From: an uncultured Elusimicrobia bacterium
GTDB taxonomy: Bacteria > Elusimicrobiota > Elusimicrobia > Elusimicrobiales > Elusimicrobiaceae
Direction of reading: 5' to 3'
Assembly: GCA_947164805.1 (NCBI GenBank)
Contig: CAMUXX010000079.1
Span: 1 to 5,066 of the forward strand
DNA: 5,066 nucleotides
In this document: positions 4,918 to 5,066 of the stretch, in pieces
Layout: the number at the start of each line of letters is the position of its first letter
How positions within the stretch are numbered: position 1 is the stretch's first letter
The notes under the pieces: generated by a model
Databases searched by the model: none
What the model saw: the letters and a program-made list of their open reading frames with translations, nothing else
What the model was told of the DNA's origin: nothing
Program-made: the position numbers and the translations under genes

Positions 4918-5066
4918 TTATGCGGCTGAAGTGTCTACAATTTGCCCGAAGCGTTTTGCCTGGGCTTTTGATGTATCTGCCATTACGTCAAATTCCACTT
5001 CAATTAAAGTTTCACCGTCGCGTTTATAACTTTGTGCGGTTTTGCCGTTTGGGCGGCATTTCCAAA
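4918..5066 (-). CDS. Probable major tail (tail tube) protein, C-terminal fragment
   Basis: This is the 3' end of a gene whose start lies beyond the right edge. The minus strand is open from the edge to TAA at 4920-4918 and encodes 48 residues, beginning WKCRPNGKTAQSYKRDGE and ending IVDTSAA. The stretch is hydrophilic and beta-like (GETLIEVEFDVMAD), as in many tail tube and minor structural proteins. The identification rests mainly on position: it lies directly upstream of a tail assembly chaperone with a frameshift extension and a tape measure gene, the slot of the major tail protein in siphophages. It would form the hexameric rings of the tail tube. No motif in this fragment proves it, and another small virion protein is possible. 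It is missing from simple ORF listings because it has no start codon in the window. Confidence 0.6.
   Translation of the reverse strand, partial: WKCRPNGKTAQSYKRDGETLIEVEFDVMADTSKAQAKRFGQIVDTSAA

Overview
This window is a piece of the tail and lysis-proximal region of a tailed bacteriophage, prophage or phage-derived particle. All convincing genes lie on the minus strand, so the region reads from the right end to the left. The DNA is AT-rich apart from the first ~95 bases. Genes are packed with ATGA overlaps or gaps of 1 to a few bases and have bacterial Shine-Dalgarno sites (GGAGG, AGGAG). The order is that of a siphovirus-like tail cassette: tail tube C-terminus, tail assembly chaperone with a -1 frameshift extension, tape measure, distal-tail-like protein, large hub-like protein, then two small membrane proteins. 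The host cannot be named from the sequence. A low-GC bacterium using the standard code fits (TAA, TAG and TGA all end genes here).

Right to left: 5066-4918 is the last 48 codons of a probable major tail (tube) protein. A short spacer holds a 7-bp hairpin that buries the ribosome binding site of the next gene. The chaperone gene (4887-4510) ends in TAG. An uninterrupted reading frame in the -1 phase with no usable start codon begins inside it and runs to 4331. Its entry has a canonical slippery heptamer A AAT TTT (4546-4540), a 6-nt spacer, a 10-bp stem and complementary loop bases that could complete an H-type pseudoknot. This is a clear case of G/GT-type programmed frameshifting. The extension ends in an ATGA overlap with the tape measure gene.

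The tape measure is unusually short (about 230 codons in all) and is cut by an in-frame TAA at the conserved glutamate position of its C-terminal HxGE(Y/F)VLP-type motif. The downstream part (3893-3639) continues in the same frame. It may be a nonsense mutation, a reinitiation-split gene, a readthrough event or a sequence error. Next come a 215-residue distal-tail-like protein (3642-2995) and a 783-residue hub-like protein (2993-642). The latter seems to carry lectin-like beta-sandwich modules inserted between N- and C-terminal tail-hub segments, suggesting host-surface binding. The two last genes encode a membrane-anchored coiled-coil protein (640-359) and a small holin-like protein (369-103), suggesting that the lysis module begins here.

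Positions 1-102 hold no supported gene. They are about 62% G+C and contain a strong hairpin and a palindrome, unlike the rest of the window.
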